A DNA stretch of 64,000 nt from positions 434,001 to 498,000 of the forward strand of contig NZ_JAELVF020000004.1 of NCBI RefSeq assembly GCF_018101125.2. Reading direction: 5' to 3'. This document shows, piece by piece, positions 25,633 to 34,594 of this stretch. The notes beneath the pieces were generated by a model. That model was given only the letters and a program-made list of their open reading frames with translations, had not been told where the DNA came from and did not search any database. A program made the position numbers and the translations under genes. This DNA is from Streptomyces tardus (GTDB taxonomy: Bacteria > Actinomycetota > Actinomycetes > Streptomycetales > Streptomycetaceae). Position 1 is the stretch's first letter, and every line of letters begins with the position of its first letter.

Positions 25633-25660
25633 CGGGGCACCGCACAGAAGCGGTGCCCCG
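25633..25660 (+). other. perfect 11-bp hairpin in the siderophore operon leader
   Basis: CGGGGCACCGC (25633-25643) pairs exactly with GCGGTGCCCCG (25650-25660) around the loop ACAGAA. It lies between the iron box and the first gene, where a terminator would interrupt the operon. It may act as an attenuator or stabilise the leader. There is no T-tract after it. Confidence 0.6.
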
Positions 25661-25692
25661 CCACATCGCCCACCTCATCGAAGGGTTCGCTC

Positions 25693-25836
25693 ATGCTGCG
25701 TTCTCCCTCCTCGGCGTGCCGGAAACCGTGCGTCCGCGCCGTTTCCCGCTCCGGCTCCACCGCCCACGGCGGCAGAACCGGGACACCCGAGGTGTCCGAG
25801 GCCGTCGTACCCATGGATCAGGAGCTTGCCGCGTGA
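25693..25836 (+). CDS. possible small leader ORF overlapping the first decarboxylase
   Basis: A 47-codon frame starting MLRSPSSACRKPCV and ending VVPMDQELAA. Its stop overlaps the decarboxylase start codon as GTGA, the same junction style used throughout the operon. The ribosome binding site is moderate (GAAGGG). It is Ser/Arg-rich with two cysteines and matches nothing I know. It could be a translated leader coupling ribosomes into the first enzyme, or a chance frame. Confidence 0.35.
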   Translation: MLRSPSSACRKPCVRAVSRSGSTAHGGRTGTPEVSEAVVPMDQELAA

Positions 25837-27491
25837 GCGAGTACGCAGACGGGGCCGAGCGCCCCGCAACCGACGCCGAACCCGTACAGGGTGCCGAGCC
25901 CGTGCACCGCACCGGGCTCGCGCACCGCACCGCGACCGAGGATGCCACCGCCCACGCCACCGCCGACGCCACCGCCGTCGCGGCGGGCGCCGGGGACCCC
26001 GCGGCGCTGCGCGCCCTGACCGCCGTCGCGCTCGAAGCGCTCGCCGACGGCGCCGCCCGACGGGGCGGTCCGCTGCCCGCCGGGGGCCCCGAGGAAGTCG
26101 CCCGGCGCACCCGGGCGTTGATCACGCCGCTCCTTCCCGAGGAGGGCGTCGGCGCCGAGGACGCGCTGTACGACGTCGTACGGGCCGCCGCCGAGGGCGC
26201 CGCCGACCCGGCCGACCCCTACTGCGTCGCGCATCTGCACTGCCCGCCGCTTGCCGTGGCGGCTGCGGCGGACCTCGCGGCCTCCGCGCTCAACCCCTCG
26301 ATGGACTCCTGGGACCAGGCGCCCGGCGCCGCGGTCATCGAGGAGGAAGTCACCGCGGAACTGGCCTCGTTGGTCTATCCCCGGGAGCCCGCACCGGACG
26401 CGGTGATCACCAGCGGCGGCACCGAGTCCAATCTGGTGGCGCTGCTGCTGGCCAGGGAGCGCGCCCAGGCGCGCGGGGAGCGCACCGTGCAGGTGCTGGT
26501 CGGGGAGAACGCCCACCACAGCGTCCGCCGGGCCGCGTGGATGCTGGGTCTGCCCGTACCGGTGACGGTGGAGTGCGAAGAGGGGCGGATGGTGCCGGCC
26601 GCCCTGGACCGGGCGCTCGCCTCGCTCGGCGGCGGCCCCGTGCTGGTGGTGGCGACCGCCGGCACCACCGACGAGGGCCTCATCGACCCACTCGCCGAAC
26701 TGGCCCGTGTCTGCCGGGCGTTCGGCGCCGAGATGCACGTGGACGCCGCGTACGGCGGACCGCTGTTGTTCAGCCCGGAGCTGGCGCCCCGGCTGCACGG
26801 CATCGAGGAGGCCGTCTCGGTCACCTACGACCTGCACAAGCTCGGTTGGCAGCCGGTCGCCGCGGGTGTGCTGGCGGTCTCCGAGGCCGACAGCCTGAGG
26901 TACCTCTCGCTGAGCGCCGACTACCTCAACGCCGACGACGACACCGAAGCCGGCCTGCCCGACCTGCTCGGCCGCTCCATCAAGACCTCCCGGCGCCCGG
27001 ACGTGCTGAAGATCGCCGCCACCCTGCGCGCACTCGGCCGCGGCGGCCTCGGCCGCACCGTCGAGCACTGCGTACGCACGGCGACCCGCTTCGGCCAGGA
27101 CATCGACCGGCACGAGGCGCTGCGTCGCCGGACGGGAGCGGAGGGCATCTCCACGGTGCTCTTCCGTCCCGTCGCGGCCGATCGACTGCCCGACGAGGCC
27201 GGTGACGCGCTGGTCGCGGCGATCCGGCGACAGCTGCTCTCCGAGGGCCTGGCGGTACTGGGCCGGGCGACCGTACCGGACTCCGACGGAGCCAGGAGGG
27301 TCTGGCTGAAGGCGACGCTGCTGCACCCGCGCACCACCGCCGGCGACCTGACCGGACTGCTGCAACTCGTCGTGGAGCGCGCGGAGTTCCTCGCCGGCCA
27401 GGAGCCCGCACCGCGGGTGGGCCCGCAGCCCGAGCCGCTGGGCGGGCCCGGCCCGGCCGCCGCGACGCGCCTCCAGTCGGTGACGCTCTGA
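25833..27491 (+). CDS. PLP-dependent decarboxylase, group II (DesA/RhbB/DABA decarboxylase type)
   Basis: A 552-residue fold-type I decarboxylase of the DDC/glutamate family. It contains LNPSMDSWDQAPGAAVIEEE, ITSGGTESNLVALLLARERA, HVDAAYGGPLLFSPELAPRL and the PLP-binding Lys in YDLHKLGWQPVAAG. In siderophore clusters such enzymes decarboxylate diaminobutyrate (RhbB) or lysine (DesA) to make the diamine building block. The GTG start has GGAG eight bases upstream. The first 60-70 residues are Ala/Thr-rich and longer than usual. It is the first enzyme gene behind the iron box. Confidence 0.92.
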   Translation: MSEYADGAERPATDAEPVQGAEPVHRTGLAHRTATEDATAHATADATAVAAGAGDPAALRALTAVALEALADGAARRGGPLPAGGPEEVARRTRALITPLLPEEGVGAEDALYDVVRAAAEGAADPADPYCVAHLHCPPLAVAAAADLAASALNPSMDSWDQAPGAAVIEEEVTAELASLVYPREPAPDAVITSGGTESNLVALLLARERAQARGERTVQVLVGENAHHSVRRAAWMLGLPVPVTVECEEGRMVPAALDRALASLGGGPVLVVATAGTTDEGLIDPLAELARVCRAFGAEMHVDAAYGGPLLFSPELAPRLHGIEEAVSVTYDLHKLGWQPVAAGVLAVSEADSLRYLSLSADYLNADDDTEAGLPDLLGRSIKTSRRPDVLKIAATLRALGRGGLGRTVEHCVRTATRFGQDIDRHEALRRRTGAEGISTVLFRPVAADRLPDEAGDALVAAIRRQLLSEGLAVLGRATVPDSDGARRVWLKATLLHPRTTAGDLTGLLQLVVERAEFLAGQEPAPRVGPQPEPLGGPGPAAATRLQSVTL

Positions 27492-27608
27492 GATGACCGT
27501 CCTCTTACCCCACTCCCCAACCCGCCGGGCCGCACCGGGTCGACGCCGCTGAGCGACGGCCCCGGCCGCCCGCTCACCGACCCTGCCACCGCCCGAAGGG
27601 GATGCCGT

Positions 27609-28193
27609 ATGAAGAACGCCACCACTGAGAGACCTGCCGGCGCACCGAGGCCCGCACCGACGTTCTCGCGCCTGGACGGGCCTGCCGTCGCCGCGGACCC
27701 GGAGCCGTTCGCCAGGGCCTACCAGGAGTGCTACGCGCACGCCGCGCAGCTCAGCGACCACAGCGACCCGCCGATCGGCGACCGGCTGGTCCGGCACGGC
27801 GACCGCCCCGGTTTCGAGCTCCTCGCAGCGATGGACGGCGAGCGGGTCGCCGGTTACATCTACGGCTACACCCTCCCCGTGGACACCCTCTGGTGGGACG
27901 GGCTCACCCCGGCGCCCGCGCCCGAGCTGACCCGGGAGTGGCCGGGCCGCACCGTCGGCGTCTGCGAGCTGCTGGTCGGACGGCCCTGGCGGCGCTCGCA
28001 GTTGGGGGCGCAGCTCTTCGACGGGTTCCTGCGGGGACGCACCGAGGAGCGCGCGGCGGCGCTCGTGGCGGAGGGGAACGACGTGGTCCTCGACCGCTGC
28101 GAGAAGTACGGCTTCGCGCACGTGGGCCGGATGGAGCCCTACCCGGGCTGGCGTCCCCACCACATGGTGGTCCGCTCCCTGCGCACCGGCTGA
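27609..28193 (+). CDS. GNAT family N-acetyltransferase
   Basis: A 194-residue GNAT. Its acetyl-CoA binding region is GVCELLVGRPWRRSQLGAQL, and VLDRCEKYGFAHVGRMEPYP is the usual C-terminal strand-helix. It is not like the IucB/DesC acyltransferases normally used to acylate N-hydroxy amines, and the Q/RxxGxG/A loop is atypical. In the operon it may acylate a diamine or hydroxylamine, or detoxify or tailor the siderophore. AGGGG lies eight bases before the ATG. It lies 117 bases after the first decarboxylase. Confidence 0.82.
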   Translation: MKNATTERPAGAPRPAPTFSRLDGPAVAADPEPFARAYQECYAHAAQLSDHSDPPIGDRLVRHGDRPGFELLAAMDGERVAGYIYGYTLPVDTLWWDGLTPAPAPELTREWPGRTVGVCELLVGRPWRRSQLGAQLFDGFLRGRTEERAAALVAEGNDVVLDRCEKYGFAHVGRMEPYPGWRPHHMVVRSLRTG

Positions 28194-28330
28194 ACCGCCC
28201 GCCTGCGCAGACGTACGGGCGCGGGGCGTGCGGGACGCCGGTTGCCGGGCGCCCGTACGGCCCCCGGTCCGCCGCCCGTACCCAGTCCCGCACACCCGTA
28301 CGACCCGTGGCCTTCCGTACAGTCCTTGTC

Positions 28331-28371
28331 CGTCAGCCCGTCAGCCCGTCAGCCCGCCCCGCCCGTCAGCC
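28331..28371 (+). repeat. tandem CGTCAGCC repeat
   Basis: Three exact tandem copies of the 8-mer CGTCAGCC run from 28331 to 28354, with a fourth copy at 28364-28371. They lie in the 209-base gap between the GNAT and the second decarboxylase, just upstream of its ribosome binding site. Such arrays can vary in copy number and could alter spacing or RNA structure. Confidence 0.7.
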
Positions 28372-28402
28372 CGTTCCGCCCCCCAGATTCGAAGGCAGCA
28401 CC

Positions 28403-29677
28403 GTGTCCGTTGAGTTCCCCCCGTCCGCCGCCCCGCGTTCCGCGTACCCCGCCGATGCACTGCCCGAGGCCGTCCGCGAACGGCTGCGGGAGCTCTCCGC
28501 GCGCAGCGAGGAGCCGCTGGCCACCTATCTCTACGACGGCGAGGTGGCCGCGGGGCGCGCCCGCGAACTGTGCGCCGCGCTGCCCGAGTGGGCGCAGGTG
28601 TACTACGCGGTGAAGGCGAATTCCTTCCCCGGCGTACTGGCCGCGCTCGCCCCGCACGTGGACGGGTTCGAGGTCGCCTCGCGCGCCGAACTCGCCCTGG
28701 CCCGAGAGGCGTTGGCGCCCGGTACGACGAGATCGGGGTCGGGTTCGGGCCCGGCGGGGACGCTCGCGGTGGTGGCGGCCGGCCCCGCCAAATCCGTGCC
28801 GGTCCTGACCGATCTGGTGCGCGCCGAGGTGGAGTCCATCAACGCCGAGAGCCTGCTGGAGCTGCACCGCATCAGCGCCATCGCCGTCCAGGAGGGCACC
28901 ACGGCTCGGGTCGCGCTGCGGGTGAACCCCCAGGACATCCCGGTCACCGGGTCCCTGCACATGGGCGGCGAGCCCTCGCAGTTCGGTGTCCCCGAGCCGG
29001 ACGTGCCGGAGGTGCTCACCGAGGCCGCCCGGCTGCCGGGGCTCGATCTCGTCGGCTTCCACATCCACGCCGCCTCCAACAATCTGGACGCCGTCAGCCA
29101 GGCCGCCTACCTGCGCTGGTGCGTCGAGTGGTCCGCCGCGACGGCTGCCGCCCACGGCATCGAGCTGCGTCAGATCGACATCGGCGGTGGCATCGGCGTC
29201 AACTTCGAGGGCGAGGAGCCCTTCGACACCACTCGGTTCGGTGAACTCATCGCGCGGTCCGCGCCGCCCGAGGGGGCTCGCGTGATCATGGAGCCGGGTC
29301 GTTTCCTGGTCGCCGACTGCGGCTGGTACGCGGCCGAGGTCACCGATGTGAAGTCTTCCTACGGGCACGCGTACGCGATGCTTCGCGGTGGCATCAACCA
29401 CTTCCAGCTGCCCACCTCCTGGGACATCGTGCACAACGTCGCGGTGCTGCCGATCGACACGTGGCCGGCCGGGCTGCCGCGCCCCGAGGCCGCCCGGACG
29501 CGGGTCACCGTCGTCGGGGAGCTGTGCACGCCCGAGGACACCCTGCTGCGGGAGGTGCACATCGACCGGGTGCGGGCGGGGGATCTGGTGGTCTTCCCGT
29601 ACTCCGGCTCCTACGGCTGGGAGTTCGCGATGCCGCACTTCCTCGGCCACCCCGCGGCCGACCGGACGATGCTGTGA
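28403..29677 (+). CDS. PLP-dependent decarboxylase, type III fold (ODC/DAPDC family)
   Basis: A 424-residue alanine-racemase-fold decarboxylase. The PLP Lys is in VYYAVKANSFPGVLAALAP. Further blocks are GFEVASRAELALARE, LVGFHIHAASNNLDA, IDIGGGIGVNFEG, MEPGRFLVADCGWY and the C-terminal CTPEDTLLREV with its active-site Cys. Relatives in siderophore clusters include SbnH and PvsE, which decarboxylate citryl-diaminopropionate-type intermediates or amino acids. Having it beside a group II decarboxylase is unusual. The GTG start has GAAGG seven bases upstream and the stop overlaps the next gene by GTGA. Confidence 0.92.
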   Translation: MSVEFPPSAAPRSAYPADALPEAVRERLRELSARSEEPLATYLYDGEVAAGRARELCAALPEWAQVYYAVKANSFPGVLAALAPHVDGFEVASRAELALAREALAPGTTRSGSGSGPAGTLAVVAAGPAKSVPVLTDLVRAEVESINAESLLELHRISAIAVQEGTTARVALRVNPQDIPVTGSLHMGGEPSQFGVPEPDVPEVLTEAARLPGLDLVGFHIHAASNNLDAVSQAAYLRWCVEWSAATAAAHGIELRQIDIGGGIGVNFEGEEPFDTTRFGELIARSAPPEGARVIMEPGRFLVADCGWYAAEVTDVKSSYGHAYAMLRGGINHFQLPTSWDIVHNVAVLPIDTWPAGLPRPEAARTRVTVVGELCTPEDTLLREVHIDRVRAGDLVVFPYSGSYGWEFAMPHFLGHPAADRTML

Positions 29678-31620
29678 CCGCCGGGCCCCGGCCCGTTCGG
29701 CCGACGACCACCGGATCCGCGCCCGGGCGGACCCCCGCAGCGTCCGAACCGCCGGCCGTCCCGGGCCTGATGGGCGCCCCGGGCTCTCAGGGCTCCCCGC
29801 AACCGCCGGACGACCACGACCCGCTCGACGCCCTCGCCCCGCCGGACGACCCCGACCCGCTGGACGACCCCGACCCGGCTCGCGCCGGTGACTCGGCGGC
29901 CTGTGAGTCGTTGCTGCGGGCGTACGTGCGGGAGACCGGCACCGAGGTGCCCGCGGCCGGATCGCGGCTCGAACTGGCCCTGCCCGCAAGCGGGTTCGGG
30001 CTGAGCATCCCGGTGCGGCACCGTTCGCGCACCGGCTGGCACCGGTTCGGCACGCCCGCCGTGGTCACCCCGGGGGGCCCGGCGCCCGCGGATGTGGCGC
30101 TGGTCGCCGCGGCGGCGGTCCGGGAGACGACGGTGACCCGCGGGGTGCCGCCGCATCTGGGGGCCGACGCGGTGGCGAGGGTACTGAACTCCGCACAGCG
30201 CACCACCGCCCATCTGGCCGCGCGCCGCGCCGAGTCGGACGTCTCCGGCGCCGTCGAGCCGGGGTTTGCGGAGAGCGAGCAGGCGTTGCTGCTCGGCCAC
30301 CCCTTCCATCCTGCCCCCAAGAGCCGCGAGGAGGCCTCGGAGGCCGAACTGCGCGACTACTCGCCCGAGTTGCGCGGCTCCTTCGCGCTGCACTGGTTCG
30401 CCGCCGACCCGGCGATCGTCGTGGGGGAGTCCGCGGACGGGCGCGAGGCAGCCGAACTGCTCCGGGAGCTGGGGCGGTTCGCCGGCCTCGACCGCGCCGG
30501 GCTGCTGCCGCGAGGAATGCTGGCGCTCCCCGCCCACCCGTGGCAGGCCAGAGACATCCTGCAACGGACCGCGGTCCAGGGCCTGTTGGCCGACGGCACG
30601 CTGCGCCCCCTGGGCGCACACGGGCCCCGGTGGTCGCCCACGTCCTCACTGCGCACCGTCCACCACCGGGCGAGCGAGACGATGCTGAAGCTCTCCCTCG
30701 GGATGCGCATCACCAACTCCCGCCGCAACAACCTGCGCGGCGAGATGCGGCTGGGCGTCAACGCGGCGCGGCTGCTGGCCGCCGGGCCCGGCGACTGGCT
30801 GCGCCGCGAACACCCGGAGTTCACCGTGCTGCGCGACCACGGTTGGTTCTCCGCCGGCCCCGGCCAGGGTGAGACCGGACTGGAAACGGCGCTGCGGGAC
30901 AACCCGTTCACCTCCGGCGGCGGCTCCGAGGGCCTGTGCGTAGCCGGCCTGCTGGCCGAACGCACCGGCCCCGGCGACGGCTCCCCGCCGCGCCACCGCG
31001 CGCTGCTGTGCCGCGCCGTGGAGCACACCGCCGCCCGCCACGGGCTGTCCACCGCCGAGGCGTCGGCGCGCTGGCTGGAGCGCTACCTCGACGTGCTCGC
31101 GGTGCCGCTGCTGCGGCTCCAGGCCCGCTACGGCCTCGCGCTGGAACCACACCACCAGAACACCCTGGTCGCCCTCGGCGCGGACGGGCTCCCCGAGGCC
31201 GGCTGGTACCGGGACAGCCAGGGCTACTACCTGGCCGCCTCCCGCGCCGAGGAACTGGAGGCGCTGCTCCCCGGCGTGGCCGACGGGGTGGAGCTCGTCT
31301 TCGACGACGCCCTCGTCGACGAACGAGTCGTCTACTACCTGGGCATTAACAACCTGCTCGGCCTGATCGGTGCCTTCGGCGCCCTGCGGCTGGCCGACGA
31401 GGAGGCCCTGCTCGTGCGGCTGCGCGCGCGTCTGGAGCAGCTGCGCGCCACCGAGCCCGGCGTGCGCGGCGTGCTCGACCTGCTGCTCGACGCCCCCACC
31501 CTGCGCTGCAAGGGCAACTACCTCACCTGTGTCGACGGGCTCGACGAACTCGTCGGCGACGTCCACACCCAGTCCGTCTACGTCGATCTCCCCAACCCTC
31601 TCGCGGAGGCCACGCGGTGA
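29674..31620 (+). CDS. IucA/IucC family siderophore synthetase 1
   Basis: A 648-residue NRPS-independent siderophore synthetase, which adenylates a carboxylate and condenses it with an amine or hydroxylamine. Conserved blocks are LLLGHPFHPAPKSREEASEA, LALPAHPWQARD, SPTSSLRTVHHRASETMLKL, MRITNSRRNNLRGEM and LEPHHQNTLVALG, and a FhuF-like C-terminal domain closes the protein. The first 75 residues are Pro/Asp-rich and probably disordered. The GTG overlaps the decarboxylase stop, and the stop overlaps the hydroxylase GTG. A second, divergent synthetase is encoded 3 kb downstream. Confidence 0.94.
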   Translation: MTAGPRPVRPTTTGSAPGRTPAASEPPAVPGLMGAPGSQGSPQPPDDHDPLDALAPPDDPDPLDDPDPARAGDSAACESLLRAYVRETGTEVPAAGSRLELALPASGFGLSIPVRHRSRTGWHRFGTPAVVTPGGPAPADVALVAAAAVRETTVTRGVPPHLGADAVARVLNSAQRTTAHLAARRAESDVSGAVEPGFAESEQALLLGHPFHPAPKSREEASEAELRDYSPELRGSFALHWFAADPAIVVGESADGREAAELLRELGRFAGLDRAGLLPRGMLALPAHPWQARDILQRTAVQGLLADGTLRPLGAHGPRWSPTSSLRTVHHRASETMLKLSLGMRITNSRRNNLRGEMRLGVNAARLLAAGPGDWLRREHPEFTVLRDHGWFSAGPGQGETGLETALRDNPFTSGGGSEGLCVAGLLAERTGPGDGSPPRHRALLCRAVEHTAARHGLSTAEASARWLERYLDVLAVPLLRLQARYGLALEPHHQNTLVALGADGLPEAGWYRDSQGYYLAASRAEELEALLPGVADGVELVFDDALVDERVVYYLGINNLLGLIGAFGALRLADEEALLVRLRARLEQLRATEPGVRGVLDLLLDAPTLRCKGNYLTCVDGLDELVGDVHTQSVYVDLPNPLAEATR

Positions 31621-33011
31621 CCGCTTCCACAGACCACTCCCGCTACGACCTGGTCGGAGTGGGCATCGGCCCGTTCAACCTGTCGCTGGCCGCGCTCGCC
31701 GACGGCGCCCCGGAACTGAGCACGCTCTTCCTCGACGGCAGGCCCGCCTTCTCCTGGCACCCCGGCCTGCTGCTGGAGGGCACCGTCCTCCAGGTCCCCT
31801 TCCTCGCCGACCTGGTGACGATGGCGGACCCGACCAGCCGGTGGTCGTATCTGAACTATCTGCGCGCCCACGACCGGATGTTCCCCTTCTTCTTCTCCGA
31901 GCGCTTCCACATCCCGCGCCGCGAGTACGACCACTACTGCCGCTGGGTGGCGCAGTCCCTGCCCTCCTGCCGTTTCGACGCCCGGGTCACCGAGCTGCGC
32001 TGGGAGGAGTCGGAACAGGCGTTCGCGCTGGTGCACCGCTCGGCGGAGGGCACCGAGCAGCTGGTGTACGCCCGGCAGGTCGTCCTCGGCGTCGGCACCG
32101 CCCCGCAACTCCCCGCGCCGCTGCGGCAGTTCCTCACCGAGGAGCACCGGGGCCGGATTCTGCACAGCGCCGACTACGGACACCACCGCGCCGCCCTCGC
32201 GGAGGCGGCGGACGTCACGGTGATCGGGGCCGGGCAGTCGGGAGCCGAGGTGGTGCTGGACCTCGTACGCCAGCAGGACGGCGAGGGCTCGGGCGGCCCG
32301 TACGTGCGCTGGCTCGCGCGCACTGAGGCGTTCGCGCCCATGGAGTACTCCAAGCTCGGGCTGGAGCACTTCACCCCGGACTACATCCACTACTTCCGCG
32401 CGCTGCCCGAGGAGCGCCGAGAGGAACTGGTCGCCCGGCAGTGGCAGTTGTACAAGGGCGTCAGCGCCGAGACACTCGCCGACATCCACGACGAGCTCTA
32501 CGAGCGCACCATCGGCGGGGGCGCTCCCCGGGTCGGACTGCATCCGGGAGTGGAGCTGCTGGCCGCCGAGCAGGAGGGCCCCGGGTATCTGCTCACCTGT
32601 CGGCACCGCCAGCAGGACAGCGAGTTCACCGTGCGCACCGACGCGGTCGTCTCGGCCAGCGGGTACGCCGCCCGCCGTCCGGACTTCCTGGACGGCCTCG
32701 GTGATCTGATCGACTGGGACGAACGGGGGCGCTACCGGGTCGACGGGGAGTACCGGGTCGCGCTGGACGCCCGCGTGGCCGGCAGCCTCTACGTCCAGAA
32801 CGCCGAGATGCACACCCACGGCGTCGGCGCCCCCGACCTCACCCTGGGCGCCTGGCGGGCCGCGACCATCCTCAACTCGGCCGCGGACCGGGTCGTACAT
32901 CCCGTTCCCGAGCGCGCGGCCTGGACCACCTTCGGCGCCCCCGACCCGGGCGTCCGTGCCGTGCCCGCCGCCCGCCACGGCGCCGACGAGCAGACGGGCA
33001 GCCGTCCGTGA
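31617..33011 (+). CDS. lysine/ornithine/diamine N-hydroxylase (IucD/AlcA family)
   Basis: A 464-residue flavin monooxygenase that N-hydroxylates a primary amine for hydroxamate formation. The FAD loop is LVGVGIGPFNLSLAALA, the NADPH loop VIGAGQSGAEVVLDLV, and the C-terminal family block is QNAEMHTHGVGAPDLTLGAW. It should act on a diamine such as cadaverine, putrescine or diaminopropane made by one of the two decarboxylases, or on the free amino acid. GTGA overlaps on both sides show tight coupling with the synthetase and the exporter. Confidence 0.93.
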   Translation: MTASTDHSRYDLVGVGIGPFNLSLAALADGAPELSTLFLDGRPAFSWHPGLLLEGTVLQVPFLADLVTMADPTSRWSYLNYLRAHDRMFPFFFSERFHIPRREYDHYCRWVAQSLPSCRFDARVTELRWEESEQAFALVHRSAEGTEQLVYARQVVLGVGTAPQLPAPLRQFLTEEHRGRILHSADYGHHRAALAEAADVTVIGAGQSGAEVVLDLVRQQDGEGSGGPYVRWLARTEAFAPMEYSKLGLEHFTPDYIHYFRALPEERREELVARQWQLYKGVSAETLADIHDELYERTIGGGAPRVGLHPGVELLAAEQEGPGYLLTCRHRQQDSEFTVRTDAVVSASGYAARRPDFLDGLGDLIDWDERGRYRVDGEYRVALDARVAGSLYVQNAEMHTHGVGAPDLTLGAWRAATILNSAADRVVHPVPERAAWTTFGAPDPGVRAVPAARHGADEQTGSRP

Positions 33012-34594
33012 ACGGTTCCCCGGCCGAGGCGCCCGTCCCGGACACCGGCGGTGGGCGCCGCGCACGTCTGGTGCTGATCTCGGTGATCGGCCTCTACCTG
33101 GTCTCCGAGACCGCGCTGGCGCCGTTCCTGCCCCAACTCTTCGAACGCCTTTACGGCATCGACGACCCCTCGGCCACCGGCGTCTACCTCTGGGTCTGCC
33201 GCGTCGTCGGTCTCGCGGCGCTCCCGCTGTGGGGCCTGGCCGCGCGTCGCTGGCCGCTGCACCGACTGGTCCTCACCGGGCTGTGCGGGGCCGCGGTGCT
33301 CGACCTCTCGCTCGGCCTGGCGCCGAGCCACGCGGCGTTCACGGCCCTCTCGGCCGCCTCCGTCGCCACCAACGCGGCGCTCCTGCTGGCCTACCCGGCC
33401 TTCATCGCCGAGCACGCCCGGCACCACAGCCGGCAGCGGAGCTCCGGCCTGCCGGAGGCCTCGGAGGACGGCGACGGAGCGCGTCTGGCCGGTATCTGTG
33501 CGGTGGTGGTGGTCTTCCACCTGTCGATCGTCGCCTCCACGATGGCCGGTGCCGGAGTGCTGGCCCTGCCCGACCCCCGTATCGGCATCTCCGCCTTCGC
33601 GCTGCTCGACGTGGTCCTCGCCGTGCTGATCCACCGGTCGCTGGGCCGCCTGCCCGCAACCCCGGAGCCGGACGAGGCCGCTCCTGTCGCGGCCTCGTCG
33701 ACCACCGCAGCGGCGCCCACTGCGCCCGCCGCCGGGCCCGGTGCGCCCGCCACTGCGCCCGCCGCCGGACTGCGTCCCGGCCGACGCGGCTGGCTGCTGC
33801 TGCTCGCCCAGGTCGCCCTGATCGGCGTCGCGTTCGACTTCGCCGCGGCGCTGGTGCGTCCCTTCTTCACGGCGTACGCCCTGGACCTGGAGAGCGGGGC
33901 GACCGGCGCCGCCGTGCTGTTCTTCCTCCCCAGCGTGGCGGCGCTGGCGGTGCTGCCGTTCGCCGCGCGCTGCCGGCGACTGCTCGGCGAACGGCTGCTG
34001 CCCGCCGGCCTGCTGCTGACCGCCGCCGGACTCTGGTGGCAGTACGCGGCCGACTCCGTGCCCGGCCTGGTCTGCGGCAGGCTGCTGTTCGGCGTGGGCC
34101 TCGGACTGGCGCAGGTCGCCGTCGAGCTGCGGATGTTCCGCGCCACCGGTACGGCGGGCCCGGCGTTCACCGTGGTCCAGACGGTGCGGTCGGCCGGGCT
34201 GATCGCAGCGCCGCTGATCGCGGCCACCGCGGTCGCCCGGGACCTCGCGCTGCCGCTCGCGATCGCCGCGCTCGCCCTGGTGGTCGCCGGTCTGCTCGCC
34301 ACCGTGCGACCCCGCGCCGTCCGCCGCCCGGACGCTTCTCGCCCCGACGCCGACGTCTTCCGTGCCGACGACGCCCGTCCCGCCGCCACCGCCGAGGACG
34401 TCAACACACCCACCGACGGCGGAAGTTCGACGGCCCCGAGCCCGTCCGCGTCCGCCCCGCCCGCGTCGGCCCCGCCTGCGTCCGCCCCGCCCGTGCCCGG
34501 CGGCGCTCCCGGAGCGTCCGCCGAGCCCGCCCACGTGCCCGTTGCCGTCCCGCTACGTGCCGGCCGCGGCCTTCCGGAGGAGAAGCACCAGTGA
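33008..34594 (+). CDS. MFS transporter, probable siderophore exporter
   Basis: A 528-residue major facilitator with about twelve membrane helices split by a central Ala/Pro/Gly-rich loop. The first helix is LVLISVIGLYLVSETALAPF, followed by FLPQLFERLYGIDD. A helix in the second half begins RLLFGVGLGLAQVAVELRMF. The last 90 residues are cytoplasmic, Ala/Pro-rich, with a short repeat ASAPPASAPPASAPP. Genes of this type in siderophore clusters export the finished chelator. GTGA overlaps join it to the hydroxylase and the second synthetase. Confidence 0.87.
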   Translation: MNGSPAEAPVPDTGGGRRARLVLISVIGLYLVSETALAPFLPQLFERLYGIDDPSATGVYLWVCRVVGLAALPLWGLAARRWPLHRLVLTGLCGAAVLDLSLGLAPSHAAFTALSAASVATNAALLLAYPAFIAEHARHHSRQRSSGLPEASEDGDGARLAGICAVVVVFHLSIVASTMAGAGVLALPDPRIGISAFALLDVVLAVLIHRSLGRLPATPEPDEAAPVAASSTTAAAPTAPAAGPGAPATAPAAGLRPGRRGWLLLLAQVALIGVAFDFAAALVRPFFTAYALDLESGATGAAVLFFLPSVAALAVLPFAARCRRLLGERLLPAGLLLTAAGLWWQYAADSVPGLVCGRLLFGVGLGLAQVAVELRMFRATGTAGPAFTVVQTVRSAGLIAAPLIAATAVARDLALPLAIAALALVVAGLLATVRPRAVRRPDASRPDADVFRADDARPAATAEDVNTPTDGGSSTAPSPSASAPPASAPPASAPPVPGGAPGASAEPAHVPVAVPLRAGRGLPEEKHQ

